From the NCBI GenBank assembly GCA_024275515.1, contig JAJRYZ010000165.1, forward strand, positions 1 through 55,011: a stretch of DNA of 55,011 nucleotides, written 5' to 3'. Position numbers and translations under genes: made by a program. Shown here piece by piece: positions 41,863 to 50,187 of the stretch (positions are counted from its first letter, which is position 1; every line of letters begins with the position of its first letter). The DNA is from Spirochaetota bacterium. GTDB lineage: Bacteria > Spirochaetota > Spirochaetia > ARS1246. The notes beneath the pieces are model-generated. The model was not told where the DNA came from. It saw only the letters and a program-made list of their open reading frames with translations, and did no database searches.

Positions 41863-42729
41863 ATGAAGTATGTCGGAGCACACGTAAGCATAGCCGGCGG
41901 CGCCGCGACGGCGCCTGCGCGGGCGAAGGACATCGGGGCGAACGCGTTCGGAATGTTCACGAAAAACCAACGACAGTGGAGAGCGAAGCCTCTCTCGGAC
42001 GACGAGGTCGCGAGATTCCATTCCGGCCTCGCCGAAGCCGGGATCTGCGGCGAGCACGTGGTGGTTCATGACGGCTATCTGATAAACATCGGCAATCCCG
42101 ATCCGGAAAAACGACTCAAATCGCTCACCGCGCTTGCAGACGAAGCCGGCAGGGTCGAACGGCTCGGTCTCACGCTTCTGAACTTCCACCCCGGAAGCGG
42201 GATGGGCATGATGGACGAGCGAGAGACGATCAAGCTGATCGCCGAAGGCGTCAATACCGTTCTCGCCGGGTCAAAATCCGCGGTCCTTCTCATCGAATCG
42301 ACCGCCGGACAGGGCGCGCACGTCGGCTATCGCTTCGAACATTTGGCCTCTCTCATCGAGTTGATCGAACCGACCGACCGAATAGGCGTTTGCATCGATA
42401 CCTGTCATATTTTCGCCGCCGGATACGACCTTCGAACCGACAAGAGCTATGAACGAACGATGTCGGCCTTCGATTCGATCGTCGGATTCGCGCGACTCCG
42501 AGCGGTGCATCTGAACGACGCCAAGATCGAGTTCGAAAGTCGCAGGGATCGACATGAGTCGCTCGGCGAGGGGCATCTCGGATGGACGCCGTTCGAGCTG
42601 ATCATGAACGACCCGAGGTTCGATTCGATTCCGATGATTCTCGAGACCCCGCAACCGGACAGATGGAAAACCGAGATCGGACGGCTGTTCTCGTTCGTCG
42701 ACTCTGCGACGAACGACGACCGGGCATGA
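41863..42729 (+). CDS. nfo: Endonuclease IV (AP endonuclease)
   Basis: A 288-residue TIM-barrel enzyme that cleaves DNA at abasic sites with three zinc ions. Motifs are GAHVSIAGG, FGMFTKNQRQW, VVHDGYLINI, LLNFHPGS (zinc His), LLIESTAGQG (bridging Glu), IGVCIDTCHIFAAGYD, VHLNDAK, DRHESLGEGHLG and MILETPQPD. All listed zinc-ligand motifs are present and the length is normal. There is no ribosome-binding site before the ATG, but a TATACT box is six bases upstream, so it may be transcribed as a leaderless mRNA separately from the preceding operon. Confidence 0.97.
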   Translation: MKYVGAHVSIAGGAATAPARAKDIGANAFGMFTKNQRQWRAKPLSDDEVARFHSGLAEAGICGEHVVVHDGYLINIGNPDPEKRLKSLTALADEAGRVERLGLTLLNFHPGSGMGMMDERETIKLIAEGVNTVLAGSKSAVLLIESTAGQGAHVGYRFEHLASLIELIEPTDRIGVCIDTCHIFAAGYDLRTDKSYERTMSAFDSIVGFARLRAVHLNDAKIEFESRRDRHESLGEGHLGWTPFELIMNDPRFDSIPMILETPQPDRWKTEIGRLFSFVDSATNDDRA

Positions 42730-42791
42730 AATAGGTCGTTTCGGACCGCGCGCCGATGCCGGTCGACGACCGACGGAGAAGGGAGAACGCA

Positions 42792-43730
42792 ATGGATCTA
42801 CACAGATGGATGAACAACAGTATGCCCGAGACGGTGTGCCGACTCGAGCGTAGCATCCTCGACGACTTTCACGTCGAGACGGGAGAACATTTCGGTTTCA
42901 CCGGGTGCGGCGAAATCCTCGATATACTCGACGATCTTCTGGGAGTCGTCTTTCCCGGTTGCTACGGAAAAGAGACGATCCAGCTCGGCGAGCTCACCTA
43001 CTACCTCCACGATCAGCTCCGTCACATCAACCGCCGGCTGATAAAGCATCTGAAAATCGTCTTTCGCACCAAGTGTGCGGTCTCCGATTGCGATCACTCC
43101 GAATGCGACAATCGCGCGAGAGAGACGCTTGTCGAGTTTGTCGAATCGTTGCCCGAGATCCGCAAGCTCTTGATCAAAGACATCCGAGCCGCACGAGAGG
43201 GCGATCCGGCGGCAAGCTCACTCGACGAAATCGTCCTCGCCTACCCCTTCGTCGAGGCGGTTTCGACGTACAGACTCGCGCACCGTCTGTACCAACTCGG
43301 TGTTCCTATCATTCCCCGGATCATGACCGAACGCGCACATTCGCACACCGGCATCGACATTCACCCGGGCGCGGACATCGGCGAGGGGTTCTTCATCGAC
43401 CACGGAACGGGCGTCGTCATCGGCGAAACGTGCCGCATCGGAAGAAACGTCAAACTCTACCAAGGAGTCACGTTGGGCGCACTCTCGCCGTTCGACCGGG
43501 ACGGCAAACCCAAAGTTGGCCGCAAACGTCATCCCGATGTCGAGGACGACGTCATAATCTACGCGAACGCGACGATTCTCGGTGGCTCCACCGTCATCGG
43601 AAAGGGTTCCGTCATCGGCGGCAATACGTGGATCACCCGTTCCGTCCCGCCGAACTCGTTCGTCTATCGGACGCCCGAGTTTACCGATTCGCAGAAGACA
43701 CGCAGCGTCACCGTAGGTCGGCCGGGCTGA
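42792..43730 (+). CDS. cysE: Serine O-acetyltransferase (CysE-like, long N-terminal form)
   Basis: A 312-residue acetyltransferase that makes O-acetylserine for cysteine synthesis. The N-terminal helical domain (1-185) is longer than in E. coli CysE and carries C-x4-C-x4-C (Cys95, 100, 105). The C-terminal left-handed beta helix has the catalytic set HSHTGIDIHPGADIGEGFFIDHGTG, with VVIGETCRIG, LYQGVTLGA and KVGRKRHPDVEDDVIIYANATILGG in sequence (cut here across motifs). It is the subfamily also found in anaerobes. ATG 42792 has GGGAG about eight bases upstream. It is the last gene before a convergent terminator. Confidence 0.9.
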   Translation: MDLHRWMNNSMPETVCRLERSILDDFHVETGEHFGFTGCGEILDILDDLLGVVFPGCYGKETIQLGELTYYLHDQLRHINRRLIKHLKIVFRTKCAVSDCDHSECDNRARETLVEFVESLPEIRKLLIKDIRAAREGDPAASSLDEIVLAYPFVEAVSTYRLAHRLYQLGVPIIPRIMTERAHSHTGIDIHPGADIGEGFFIDHGTGVVIGETCRIGRNVKLYQGVTLGALSPFDRDGKPKVGRKRHPDVEDDVIIYANATILGGSTVIGKGSVIGGNTWITRSVPPNSFVYRTPEFTDSQKTRSVTVGRPG

Positions 43731-43787
43731 GCCGATCGACGCCGGGACCGGAGACGTCGAGTCGGAAGTGCGCGGTTTTGAACGAAT

Positions 43788-43818
43788 AAAAAGGGGAAAA
43801 GCCGGCAAGCTCTTCCCC
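43788..43818 (-). terminator. Intrinsic terminator downstream of rubredoxin
   Basis: On the minus strand GGGGAAGAGC, loop, GCTTTTCCCC (43818-43793, one mismatch) is followed by TTTTTATT. It can end transcription of the long minus-strand run from nqrB to rubredoxin. Confidence 0.65.
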
Positions 43819-43855
43819 CAGGCACGGACGCCTCGCGCCGACGGCGGCTTCCCGC

Positions 43856-44017
43856 TCAATCCTCCGGCGAAAAATCGTCCTTGCTCGCGCCGCAAACCGG
43901 GCAGATCCAATCCTCGGGAAGATCGTCAAACGAGGTTCCGGCGTCGACTCCGTTCTCCGGATCGCCTTCGGCAGGGTCGTAGATGTAACCGCACACATCA
44001 CACACGTAGCGCTTCAT
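43856..44017 (-). CDS. Rubredoxin
   Basis: A 53-residue electron carrier with one iron held by four cysteines: C6-x2-C9 in [12 protein letters not shown] and C39-x2-C42 in [13 protein letters not shown]. Length and spacing are those of classical rubredoxins. GAGGAG lies seven bases before ATG 44017. It follows ferritin by 47 bases on the same strand, which fits a role in detoxifying oxygen or peroxide in an anaerobe, or in reducing ferritin iron. Confidence 0.95.
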   Translation of the reverse strand: MKRYVCDVCGYIYDPAEGDPENGVDAGTSFDDLPEDWICPVCGASKDDFSPED

Positions 44018-44064
44018 GTTCACACTCCTCGGTATTTGGTATCTCTCATGCTTCTCGCGCAGGG

Positions 44065-44550
44065 TTATTGCCTGCCGGCGAGCTCACTGTCGAGCATAAA
44101 CAGGATATGGGGAGAATCTCCCACGAGCTTGAGCCGCTCCACGATCGAGTTCGGCACGGCCTCCTCCTCGACCTGCTCGGTGACGAACCACTGAAGAAAG
44201 TTCTCCGTGGGGAGGTCGCCTAGCTCCCGAGCGAGCCGTACAAGTTCGTGAATTTTCGAAGAGATGTACTTTTCATGCTCCAACGCGGCTTCGAACGCGT
44301 CGAGTATACGCTCATAGCTCTTCCTCGGCGCTTCGATCGTCGACAAAACCGCACGCTCGTTGCGCTGAAAAAGATAGTGGTAGAACTTCATCGCGTGCCC
44401 GGCTTCCTCGTGCGCCTGTTTCGCGAACCAGTTGGCCACACCGCTCCAATTGCGCGCCTGCATGTCGGCCGCGATACCGAGATAGATATAACCGGACGCA
44501 AGCTCTTCACGAAACTGTTCGTTCAGGCCGTCCACCATACGTTTGTCCAT
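44065..44550 (-). CDS. ftnA: Non-haem ferritin
   Basis: A 161-residue four-helix-bundle iron-storage protein. Ferroxidase ligands are visible in [15 protein letters not shown] (first Glu), [14 protein letters not shown] (Glu-x2-His), and [16 protein letters not shown] (later Glu residues). It stores iron as a 24-mer in the cytoplasm. It lies between a TIGR02757-like gene and rubredoxin; the 85-base gap upstream could carry its own promoter. High confidence. Confidence 0.95.
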   Translation of the reverse strand: MDKRMVDGLNEQFREELASGYIYLGIAADMQARNWSGVANWFAKQAHEEAGHAMKFYHYLFQRNERAVLSTIEAPRKSYERILDAFEAALEHEKYISSKIHELVRLARELGDLPTENFLQWFVTEQVEEEAVPNSIVERLKLVGDSPHILFMLDSELAGRQ

Positions 44551-44635
44551 AGACTCGCTCCTCCAGAAATCGCAGAATCGAAAGATATCCGGTAGAATAT
44601 ATCGATTTTTCTCGCCTTCGTCTCCTCGACGCGCA

Positions 44636-45514
44636 CTACTCGGGCGATACCCCCTCGGGACGCTCCGGCGCGATCGGCCCGTCGCGTCCGGAGCGGTGTA
44701 TAGCGGCGCACTTCTCCGCGGCGTCCGTAAGACGCCGGTAGCTCAATTCGGGGCGAATGCCCAACCTGCTCAGCGCGAAATCGTATCGGACCGGATCGTG
44801 CGGCGCGATCGTGCGAAAGAACTCGGTAATCTCCTCGCACGTACGCGCGTCCGCCGCTTTTCGCGTGGTTATCCCGACCGTCCGTGCAAGCCGGTGCACA
44901 TGAACGTCGACCGGCATCATGAGAATCGTGGGGGATATCGTCTTCCACGGCCCCGGATCGACCGTGTCGCGACGAACCATCCAGCGCATAAACAGGTGCA
45001 AACGCTTACAGCCCGACCCCCGCGACGGGGTCGGAAGCATCCGGGCTTCGGAGTTCGAGGACCACTGAATCTCCGCCACGAACTCGTCGAGCGCGCCGAG
45101 CATCGAGCCGCCCGAAACCGAGAGACTCCTCGCAAAACATCTCTCGAGCGTGCCGTGTCTCTTGAGCACATCTCGCATACCGCACAACAGACCGGCCAGA
45201 TGCTCCGCACGGTAGAATCGGTATGTGAACCCGTCGAAAAGCGACGTGAAATCGCCCGGCGCCGATTCGATTATCGTTCGTCGCGGCGGTCCGAGACGCG
45301 AGAGAATCGAGTCGAGCGCCGCGAGGATCGATGAAACCCTTCCGACGGCGAAGGAGGAAGCGATAAGTCCCACGATCTCCTGATCGAGCGGATCGGGATA
45401 CCGCAGTACGAACTCCAGCGGATCGGGATGTATCAATTCTTTTCGATTGTAAGCGCGATAGATCTCTTCGCAAACGCAAGGTGTGAGCGGAAGGAAACGT
45501 TCGCGATCTTTCAG
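44636..45514 (-). CDS. TIGR02757 (DUF2400)-family protein of unknown function
   Basis: The C-terminal 266 residues match the family I know as TIGR02757: IHPDPLEFVLRYPDPLDQEIVGLIASSFAVGRV, then GSGCKRLHLFMRWMVRRD, PVDVHVHRLART and DPVRYDFALSRLGI (listed in pieces along the chain). These proteins resemble HhH-type DNA glycosylases but their activity is not established. There is no ATG at the expected N-terminus. The frame continues upstream through CEEIYRAYNRKE to CTG 45514, which has GGAGG four bases before it and overlaps the preceding stop (CTGA). I therefore propose CTG as start, giving 292 residues; TTG 45436 would cut off conserved sequence. Confidence 0.8.
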   Translation of the reverse strand: MKDRERFLPLTPCVCEEIYRAYNRKELIHPDPLEFVLRYPDPLDQEIVGLIASSFAVGRVSSILAALDSILSRLGPPRRTIIESAPGDFTSLFDGFTYRFYRAEHLAGLLCGMRDVLKRHGTLERCFARSLSVSGGSMLGALDEFVAEIQWSSNSEARMLPTPSRGSGCKRLHLFMRWMVRRDTVDPGPWKTISPTILMMPVDVHVHRLARTVGITTRKAADARTCEEITEFFRTIAPHDPVRYDFALSRLGIRPELSYRRLTDAAEKCAAIHRSGRDGPIAPERPEGVSPE

Positions 45515-45981
45515 AAGTCCTCCGGCTCGACCTCGAGAACGTCGGCGATTTCGGCGGGTTCGAGCCGAAAAGGCGACCCTTTCCCTTCGTAGAACCCGTG
45601 GTCACGCACGAGGTGGATCTGCATATCGGAATAGACTATTTCTCTACCTTTCCTCGTGCTTTTGACCGAGGTATTGGCCTTTACGTAGAGTCCCGGTTCT
45701 CCGAACGGGCAGGGCAGTTTGCCGCGCACCGTCTCCACGCGGACTTCGAAACACGGCGGTATCGAAATGTATTCTCCAAGTCCCTTCTCGCCTTTTTCGC
45801 GAAGTTCGGCCATGCGGCGCCCGATTTGCTCGTGCGTCAGCCCGAGCCGTTTTACGGCCGCGTCGTCGTCGATAAGAATATCGACAAGGTTTCTCGTGTC
45901 CGTCCCGAGGAACCCGTGCAGCGTAATAACGCCGGGCTTCATCTGCTCCTGAATCTTCTGCAGCTGCGGACTCTGTTTCAT
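45511..45981 (-). CDS. Conserved hypothetical protein
   Basis: A 156-residue soluble protein. It begins MKQSPQLQKIQEQMKPGVIT, with HGFLGTDTRNLVDILIDDD, then RGLGE-like KGLGEYISI, GKLPCPFGEPGLY and EGKGSPFRLEPAEIADVL. I believe similar unnamed proteins occur in other bacteria, but I cannot give a function; two cysteines and several invariant-looking Gly-Pro motifs stand out. It lies 22 bases after nqrF and overlaps the proposed CTG start of the next gene, so it is in the nqr transcription unit. Confidence 0.75.
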   Translation of the reverse strand: MKQSPQLQKIQEQMKPGVITLHGFLGTDTRNLVDILIDDDAAVKRLGLTHEQIGRRMAELREKGEKGLGEYISIPPCFEVRVETVRGKLPCPFGEPGLYVKANTSVKSTRKGREIVYSDMQIHLVRDHGFYEGKGSPFRLEPAEIADVLEVEPEDF

Positions 45982-46003
45982 CAGTTTACCGTGCCGTCAC
46001 ATT

Positions 46004-47113
46004 CTACGCGAACTTGTCGTAGTATATCAATTCGTCCGGAACACCCTTCCCGGTCAGCACTCCGACGCACGCGTCGATCATCCCGGGCGATCCGCACAGA
46101 TACGCCTCGACTTCTTCCCCCGATCGGAGGCGTCTGTCGAGCACCTCGGTGATAAGCCCGATCTCGCCGTCCCATCTGTCTTCTTCCTTCGGCGCCGAAA
46201 GCGCCGGAATGAAGGTAAAATCGGGCAGTTTTCTCTCAAGCTCCTTCATCTCCTCGACAAGGAAAAGATCGGCTTTCGTCACCGCACCGAAATAATACTC
46301 GACCGTTCGGTTGATTCCTCTGTCGAGCATATCGAAGAGAATCGCCTTGATCGGCGCCATTCCGGAGCCGCCGGCGATACACACGACCTTTCTCGACGTA
46401 TCACGAAGATAGAACTCGCCGTAGGGACCGTTGAAAACGACCTCGTCGCCCTCCTTGAGGTATGTGTGGACGTAAGTGGTGCAAATTCCGTTGGGCACCA
46501 ACCGCACTTCGATTTCGACGGCGCCGGTCACGCTCGGAGGCGAGGAAACCGAATACGCGCGGTAGACCGGCTCGTCGGTAAGCTCGTATTCGGGCGTCTG
46601 AAACTGGATGAACTGACCGGCGGTAAGAGTGATCGATTGCGGCTCGATCAGCTCGAGCGTCACTTCCTTGATATCGTGGGTTAGGTCCCGCAGACGCACG
46701 ACGCGCGAACGGTACTGTTTTACGCTGAATAGCTCCTCCGGAATACGGATTCGCATGTCGCTCTTGACCTTGACCTGACACGAGAGCCGGACATTATCCC
46801 GCATCTCCACTTCGGTCAGCCAAGGAAGCTCGGTGGGCAGGAAATCACCGGCGCCGTCGGTGACGGTGACCTTGCACAGGCCGCACGAGCCACGTCCGCC
46901 GCACGCCGAAGGAATGAAGACCTCTTCGCTCATCAAGGTGGACAGAAGGCTTCGCCCTCCGCGAACGACGTATTCCTTCTCCTCGTTCGCGGTAATCGTC
47001 ACCTCGCCGTAGTTGGCGATCGTCGCGTCGGCGATAACCATAAGAACCGCGAGAAGCGTCGCGATCCCGGAAACGGCGCCGATGCTGACTAGTAGCGTTG
47101 CTGTTGGAAACAT
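46004..47113 (-). CDS. nqrF: Na+-translocating NADH:quinone reductase subunit F
   Basis: The 369-residue NADH-oxidising subunit. One N-terminal membrane helix (about 5-28) precedes a [2Fe-2S] domain with Cys71, Cys77, Cys80 and Cys112 (SACGGRGSCGLCKV). The ferredoxin-reductase domain follows: RAYSVSSPP for FAD, NGPYGEFYL, CIAGGSGMAPIKAIL and, at the end, YLCGSPGMIDACVG with the C-terminal YYDKFA. It is somewhat shorter than the ~407 residues of Vibrio NqrF. It is the last nqr gene here. The electron path would be NADH, FAD, 2Fe-2S, then the membrane subunits. Confidence 0.96.
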   Translation of the reverse strand: MFPTATLLVSIGAVSGIATLLAVLMVIADATIANYGEVTITANEEKEYVVRGGRSLLSTLMSEEVFIPSACGGRGSCGLCKVTVTDGAGDFLPTELPWLTEVEMRDNVRLSCQVKVKSDMRIRIPEELFSVKQYRSRVVRLRDLTHDIKEVTLELIEPQSITLTAGQFIQFQTPEYELTDEPVYRAYSVSSPPSVTGAVEIEVRLVPNGICTTYVHTYLKEGDEVVFNGPYGEFYLRDTSRKVVCIAGGSGMAPIKAILFDMLDRGINRTVEYYFGAVTKADLFLVEEMKELERKLPDFTFIPALSAPKEEDRWDGEIGLITEVLDRRLRSGEEVEAYLCGSPGMIDACVGVLTGKGVPDELIYYDKFA

Positions 47114-47137
47114 CCTCTCTCTTCTTTAGTTCAAAGG

Positions 47138-47734
47138 TCAGATCCGTATCATTCCGGTAAACCCGATAAACGCGAGCGCCATCATGCCGGTAATAATGAG
47201 CGTAATCCCCGCGCCCTCGAGCCCTCGAGGGATGCGGGCCTTCGCGATCTTCTGCCGGATGCCCGCCATCGCGAGAATCGCGACGAACCATCCGATTCCG
47301 CTTCCGAGCCCGTAGGTGAAGGAGGAGAGCAGATCGTACCTTCGGATGACCATGAAGAGGCTCGCCCCGAGGATGGCGCAGTTGACCGTGATCAACGGCA
47401 GGAAAATGCCGAGTGCGGCGTAAAGCCCTTCCGACACCCGCTCGATGACCATCTCCACGATCTGTACGAAGGCGGCGATGATGATGATGAACACGATGTA
47501 TCTGAGGTAGGTAAGATCAAGGGGAATGAGCACGAAGTAGTATACGAGGTAGTTCAAAACGCTCGTCGTGGCCATGACGAAGACGACCGCAACCCCGAGA
47601 CCGACGGAGGTTTTCAGTTCCTTTGAAATGGAGAGGAACGAACACATGCCGAGAAAATTCGTCAGAAGAATATTGTTGGTGAATATCGCCGCGAAGAACA
47701 CGGTAAAAGCGAAATCGACGCCGGTCGGTTCCAT
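47138..47734 (-). CDS. nqrE: Na+-translocating NADH:quinone reductase subunit E
   Basis: A 198-residue membrane subunit with six helices. It has the half-helix segments FTNNILLTNFLGMCSFLSIS and LITVNCAILGASLFMV, each with a cysteine of the NqrDE iron site. The C-terminal tail FIGFTGMIRI is typical. ATG 47734 is two bases from the nqrD stop. It belongs to the Na+ channel core together with NqrB and NqrD. Confidence 0.96.
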   Translation of the reverse strand: MEPTGVDFAFTVFFAAIFTNNILLTNFLGMCSFLSISKELKTSVGLGVAVVFVMATTSVLNYLVYYFVLIPLDLTYLRYIVFIIIIAAFVQIVEMVIERVSEGLYAALGIFLPLITVNCAILGASLFMVIRRYDLLSSFTYGLGSGIGWFVAILAMAGIRQKIAKARIPRGLEGAGITLIITGMMALAFIGFTGMIRI

Positions 47735-47736
47735 GA

Positions 47737-48351
47737 CTATGCGTTCTCCTCCGCGCCTTTGATGAAAGCGCCTTTTACTACCCAGATGAAAACCGCGAGC
47801 ATGAAGAACGCACCGGGAGGCATGACCATGATCGCCCAATTGGTCCACCAATCGCCGAGTATCGTCACGCCCCAGAGCGTTCCGGCGCCGAGGAGTTCGC
47901 GGAACACCGATATCACGAGAAGCACGTACGAGTACCCGATACCCGCCGCAAGCCCGTCGATGAATGAGATTCCAGGGGGATTCGCGAGCGCGAAGGCCTC
48001 CATACGCCCCATGATAATGCAGTTGGTGATGATCAGCCCGACGTACGGCCCGAGTTGACGCGATACATCCGGGACGAACGCACGCAAAACGATGTCGACG
48101 ACGATGACGAACGAAGCGATGATGAGAGTTTCCACCATCATCCGAATACGCGACGGGATGACGTTCCTGAGCGCCGAAACGAAGAACGCCGAAAGCGATG
48201 TGGCGAATATCAGTCCGAGCGACATGACCACGGTGTTTTTTATCGCGTTGGTTACCGCCAAAGCGGAGCAGATCCCCAGAATCTGGACGAACACCGGGTT
48301 TTTGCTCCCGACGTTGTCGAGGAAGACACGCCGTATTTTGCCTGTGCCCAT
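47737..48351 (-). CDS. nqrD: Na+-translocating NADH:quinone reductase subunit D
   Basis: A 204-residue membrane subunit related to NqrE. The signatures are NPVFVQILGICSALAVTNAI and GLIITNCIIMGRMEAFALAN, each with the conserved cysteine of the intramembrane iron site, and GIGYSYVLLVISVFRELLGAG. ATG 48351 is used here; GTG 48360 overlapping the nqrC stop (GTGA) is an alternative giving 207 residues. Confidence 0.95.
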   Translation of the reverse strand: MGTGKIRRVFLDNVGSKNPVFVQILGICSALAVTNAIKNTVVMSLGLIFATSLSAFFVSALRNVIPSRIRMMVETLIIASFVIVVDIVLRAFVPDVSRQLGPYVGLIITNCIIMGRMEAFALANPPGISFIDGLAAGIGYSYVLLVISVFRELLGAGTLWGVTILGDWWTNWAIMVMPPGAFFMLAVFIWVVKGAFIKGAEENA

Positions 48352-48356
48352 CGTGT

Positions 48357-49001
48357 TCACTTCCCCCCTTGGACGATCGACGGGGCCTCCGCCTGTATTC
48401 TATTGAGAATCTCCTGCACCGCCGTCGATGTAATCGTCGCGCCGGTGATCGCGTCGAACTCGTCCGGCGCCTCACCGTCGGTGCCTTCGGGCACGCGCGA
48501 AAACGGACCCGATTTGCCGCGGAACTGCTCACGAAACCAGACTTCCGTGATTCGTCCGCCGAGCCCCGGAGTCTCGTTCTGCTTGATAAAATCGACGCCG
48601 GTAAGCGTCCGCAGATCGCGCTCGAACCCGACGACCGCCTCGATCTCTCCCCACAACCCCGGTCCGTCGGCCGGTATCACATAGCCGGTGGTCGCGCCGG
48701 CCGTGTCGACTATTTCGTAGTAGGCGACCGATGCGTCCTCCCCGCCTCCTCCCGCCACTTCGCGAACCCGGTCGAGGTAGCGCCTCTCGATCTCCACGGC
48801 CGAGCCGGGAACCGGCACACCCGCCGCAAACAGGACCGCCCTTCGCAGGTAGAGCAGCTCGTTACGAAGAACCGACTCCCGCGTCGCGAGATAGATCCCC
48901 GACACCATCGCGATGAAGAGTGCGGTGAGGACGCACATAAAAACGACGGGAAAGACGCGCTCCCGAAACGGATTCGGGCGAGTTGCGCCGCCGTTGTTCA
49001 T
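48357..49001 (-). CDS. nqrC: Na+-translocating NADH:quinone reductase subunit C
   Basis: A 214-residue subunit with one N-terminal membrane helix (about 17-36) and an outside FMN-binding domain. The flavinylation motif is TGATITSTAV, in which Thr189 would carry covalent FMN. GPGLWGEIEAVVGF and ETPGLGGRI are further family marks. At 214 residues it is shorter than Vibrio NqrC (about 255), nearer RnfG. Its start overlaps the nqrB stop by four bases (ATGA). Covalent attachment needs an ApbE flavin transferase, which is not in the window. Confidence 0.94.
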   Translation of the reverse strand: MNNGGATRPNPFRERVFPVVFMCVLTALFIAMVSGIYLATRESVLRNELLYLRRAVLFAAGVPVPGSAVEIERRYLDRVREVAGGGGEDASVAYYEIVDTAGATTGYVIPADGPGLWGEIEAVVGFERDLRTLTGVDFIKQNETPGLGGRITEVWFREQFRGKSGPFSRVPEGTDGEAPDEFDAITGATITSTAVQEILNRIQAEAPSIVQGGK

Positions 49002-49966
49002 GACGAGGCCTTCCGAGCCTGCGCCTGTTTGCTCATCCTCTCCCGTATGAGAAGATTCAAGAGCGGAGCGAACATATTGGCAAGCAGGATGGAGAAGGTG
49101 ATCGCCTCGGGCCAGACGGAGAAGGTGCGTATCAGCGCCGTAAGCACGCCGATGAGAATGCCGTAGAAGATTCTGCCGCGATCGGTCGTCTGAGAAGCGG
49201 AAACGGGATCGGTGGCCATGAAAACCGTGCCGTACAGGAAGCTTCCGGCGAGGATCCCACGAAGCGGATCGTAGGCGCCGACCACGCCCGCGGCCCAAAA
49301 AGCCGTCTGCAGCGCCACATAGGAAAGCAGCACCGAGACCATGATTCGCCAAGAGGCGGTCTTGGTCGATACGAGATAGACGGCCGCGATGAGAATAAGC
49401 AGCGCGCTCGTTTCGCCGAACGCCCCCGGAACGTTCCCGAGAAAAAGGTCGAGAGATCGGACCCCCTCTCCGGCGGCCGACCGAACGAGCGGCGTGGCCC
49501 GACTGATCGTATCGGGGCGCCACACGCCGAGCGCGCCGACCGCCCCACCGGCCGGCGCCACCCATGCGCGGGCGGCGGTCATCTGCGCACCGAAGCTGAC
49601 ATAGATAAACGCACGTCCGGTCAACGCCGGGTTGAATACGTTGCGACCGAACCCTCCGAACGCCATTTTCCCGAATACGACACCGAAAACGATACCAACT
49701 ACCGGTATCCAGAGCGGTATGGTCGGCGGCAGCGAAAGCGCGAACAGACAATTCGTGACGAATACCGCCGTCGTGACCTGCGTCCTGTAGACACGCGCGA
49801 AAACGTATTCGCTCAAAAAACCGGCGACGTTGACTATCGCCAAGACGACGAGGGTTTTCCAACCGAAAAAGTAGACCGACGCGAGCGCCGGAAGGACGAG
49901 CGTCGTCAACATCCGCGTCATGATCTTTTGTTTCATGATAAACGGTTTTTTCCCTACGGGCCTCAT
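48998..49966 (-). CDS. nqrB: Na+-translocating NADH:quinone reductase subunit B (short form)
   Basis: A 322-residue membrane subunit with about ten helices. ISRATPLV contains the Thr (158 from this start) expected to carry covalent FMN. FGRNVFNPALTGRAF and FMATDPVSASQT are family signatures. Vibrio NqrB has about 415 residues; this protein lacks much of the N-terminus and is nearer to RnfD in size. ATG 49966 lies six bases after a TTAATT box with TTGACT 17 bases further and has no Shine-Dalgarno. GTG 49972 and ATG 49936 are alternatives. No nqrA precedes it. Confidence 0.93.
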   Translation of the reverse strand: MRPVGKKPFIMKQKIMTRMLTTLVLPALASVYFFGWKTLVVLAIVNVAGFLSEYVFARVYRTQVTTAVFVTNCLFALSLPPTIPLWIPVVGIVFGVVFGKMAFGGFGRNVFNPALTGRAFIYVSFGAQMTAARAWVAPAGGAVGALGVWRPDTISRATPLVRSAAGEGVRSLDLFLGNVPGAFGETSALLILIAAVYLVSTKTASWRIMVSVLLSYVALQTAFWAAGVVGAYDPLRGILAGSFLYGTVFMATDPVSASQTTDRGRIFYGILIGVLTALIRTFSVWPEAITFSILLANMFAPLLNLLIRERMSKQAQARKASS

Positions 49967-49972
49967 GGTCAC

Positions 49973-50001
49973 AATTAAGCAGACTTTGTCGCAAAAGTCA
50001 A
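49973..50001 (-). promoter_or_regulatory. Candidate promoter of the nqrBCDEF operon
   Basis: On the minus strand TTGACT (50001-49996) and TTAATT (49978-49973) are 17 bases apart. The -10 ends six bases before ATG 49966, predicting a leaderless transcript. Confidence 0.4.
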
Positions 50002-50071
50002 CGCGGCGCCGGCCGCAGGAGGCGGGCGCGCGAAGCCGCGCCGCCCGCTACGGGCCGCCGGCGGCTCCCGG

Positions 50072-50104
50072 CGAGCCCCGATCGAGTCCCGGGCGAGTCC
50101 CACC
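50072..50104 (+). repeat. Three tandem 11-bp units
   Basis: CGAGCCCCGAT, CGAGTCCCGGG and CGAGTCCCACC follow one another without gap in a very GC-rich part of the 215-base divergent spacer between nqrB and the split-barrel gene. The rest of that spacer holds GC-rich inverted repeats and no gene. Confidence 0.5.
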
Positions 50105-50126
50105 CCCGGCAAACGCTCGATTTTCT

Positions 50127-50155
50127 TTGAAAAGAGGGACAAAAAATAGTATTAC
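50127..50155 (+). promoter_or_regulatory. Candidate promoter for the split-barrel protein and pdh operon
   Basis: TTGAAA (50127-50132) and TATTAC (50150-50155) are 17 bases apart in a locally AT-rich stretch, 32 bases before ATG 50188. Confidence 0.5.
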
Positions 50156-50187
50156 ATAGCGTACCGGCGGAAGGCGAGGAGTAAGTC

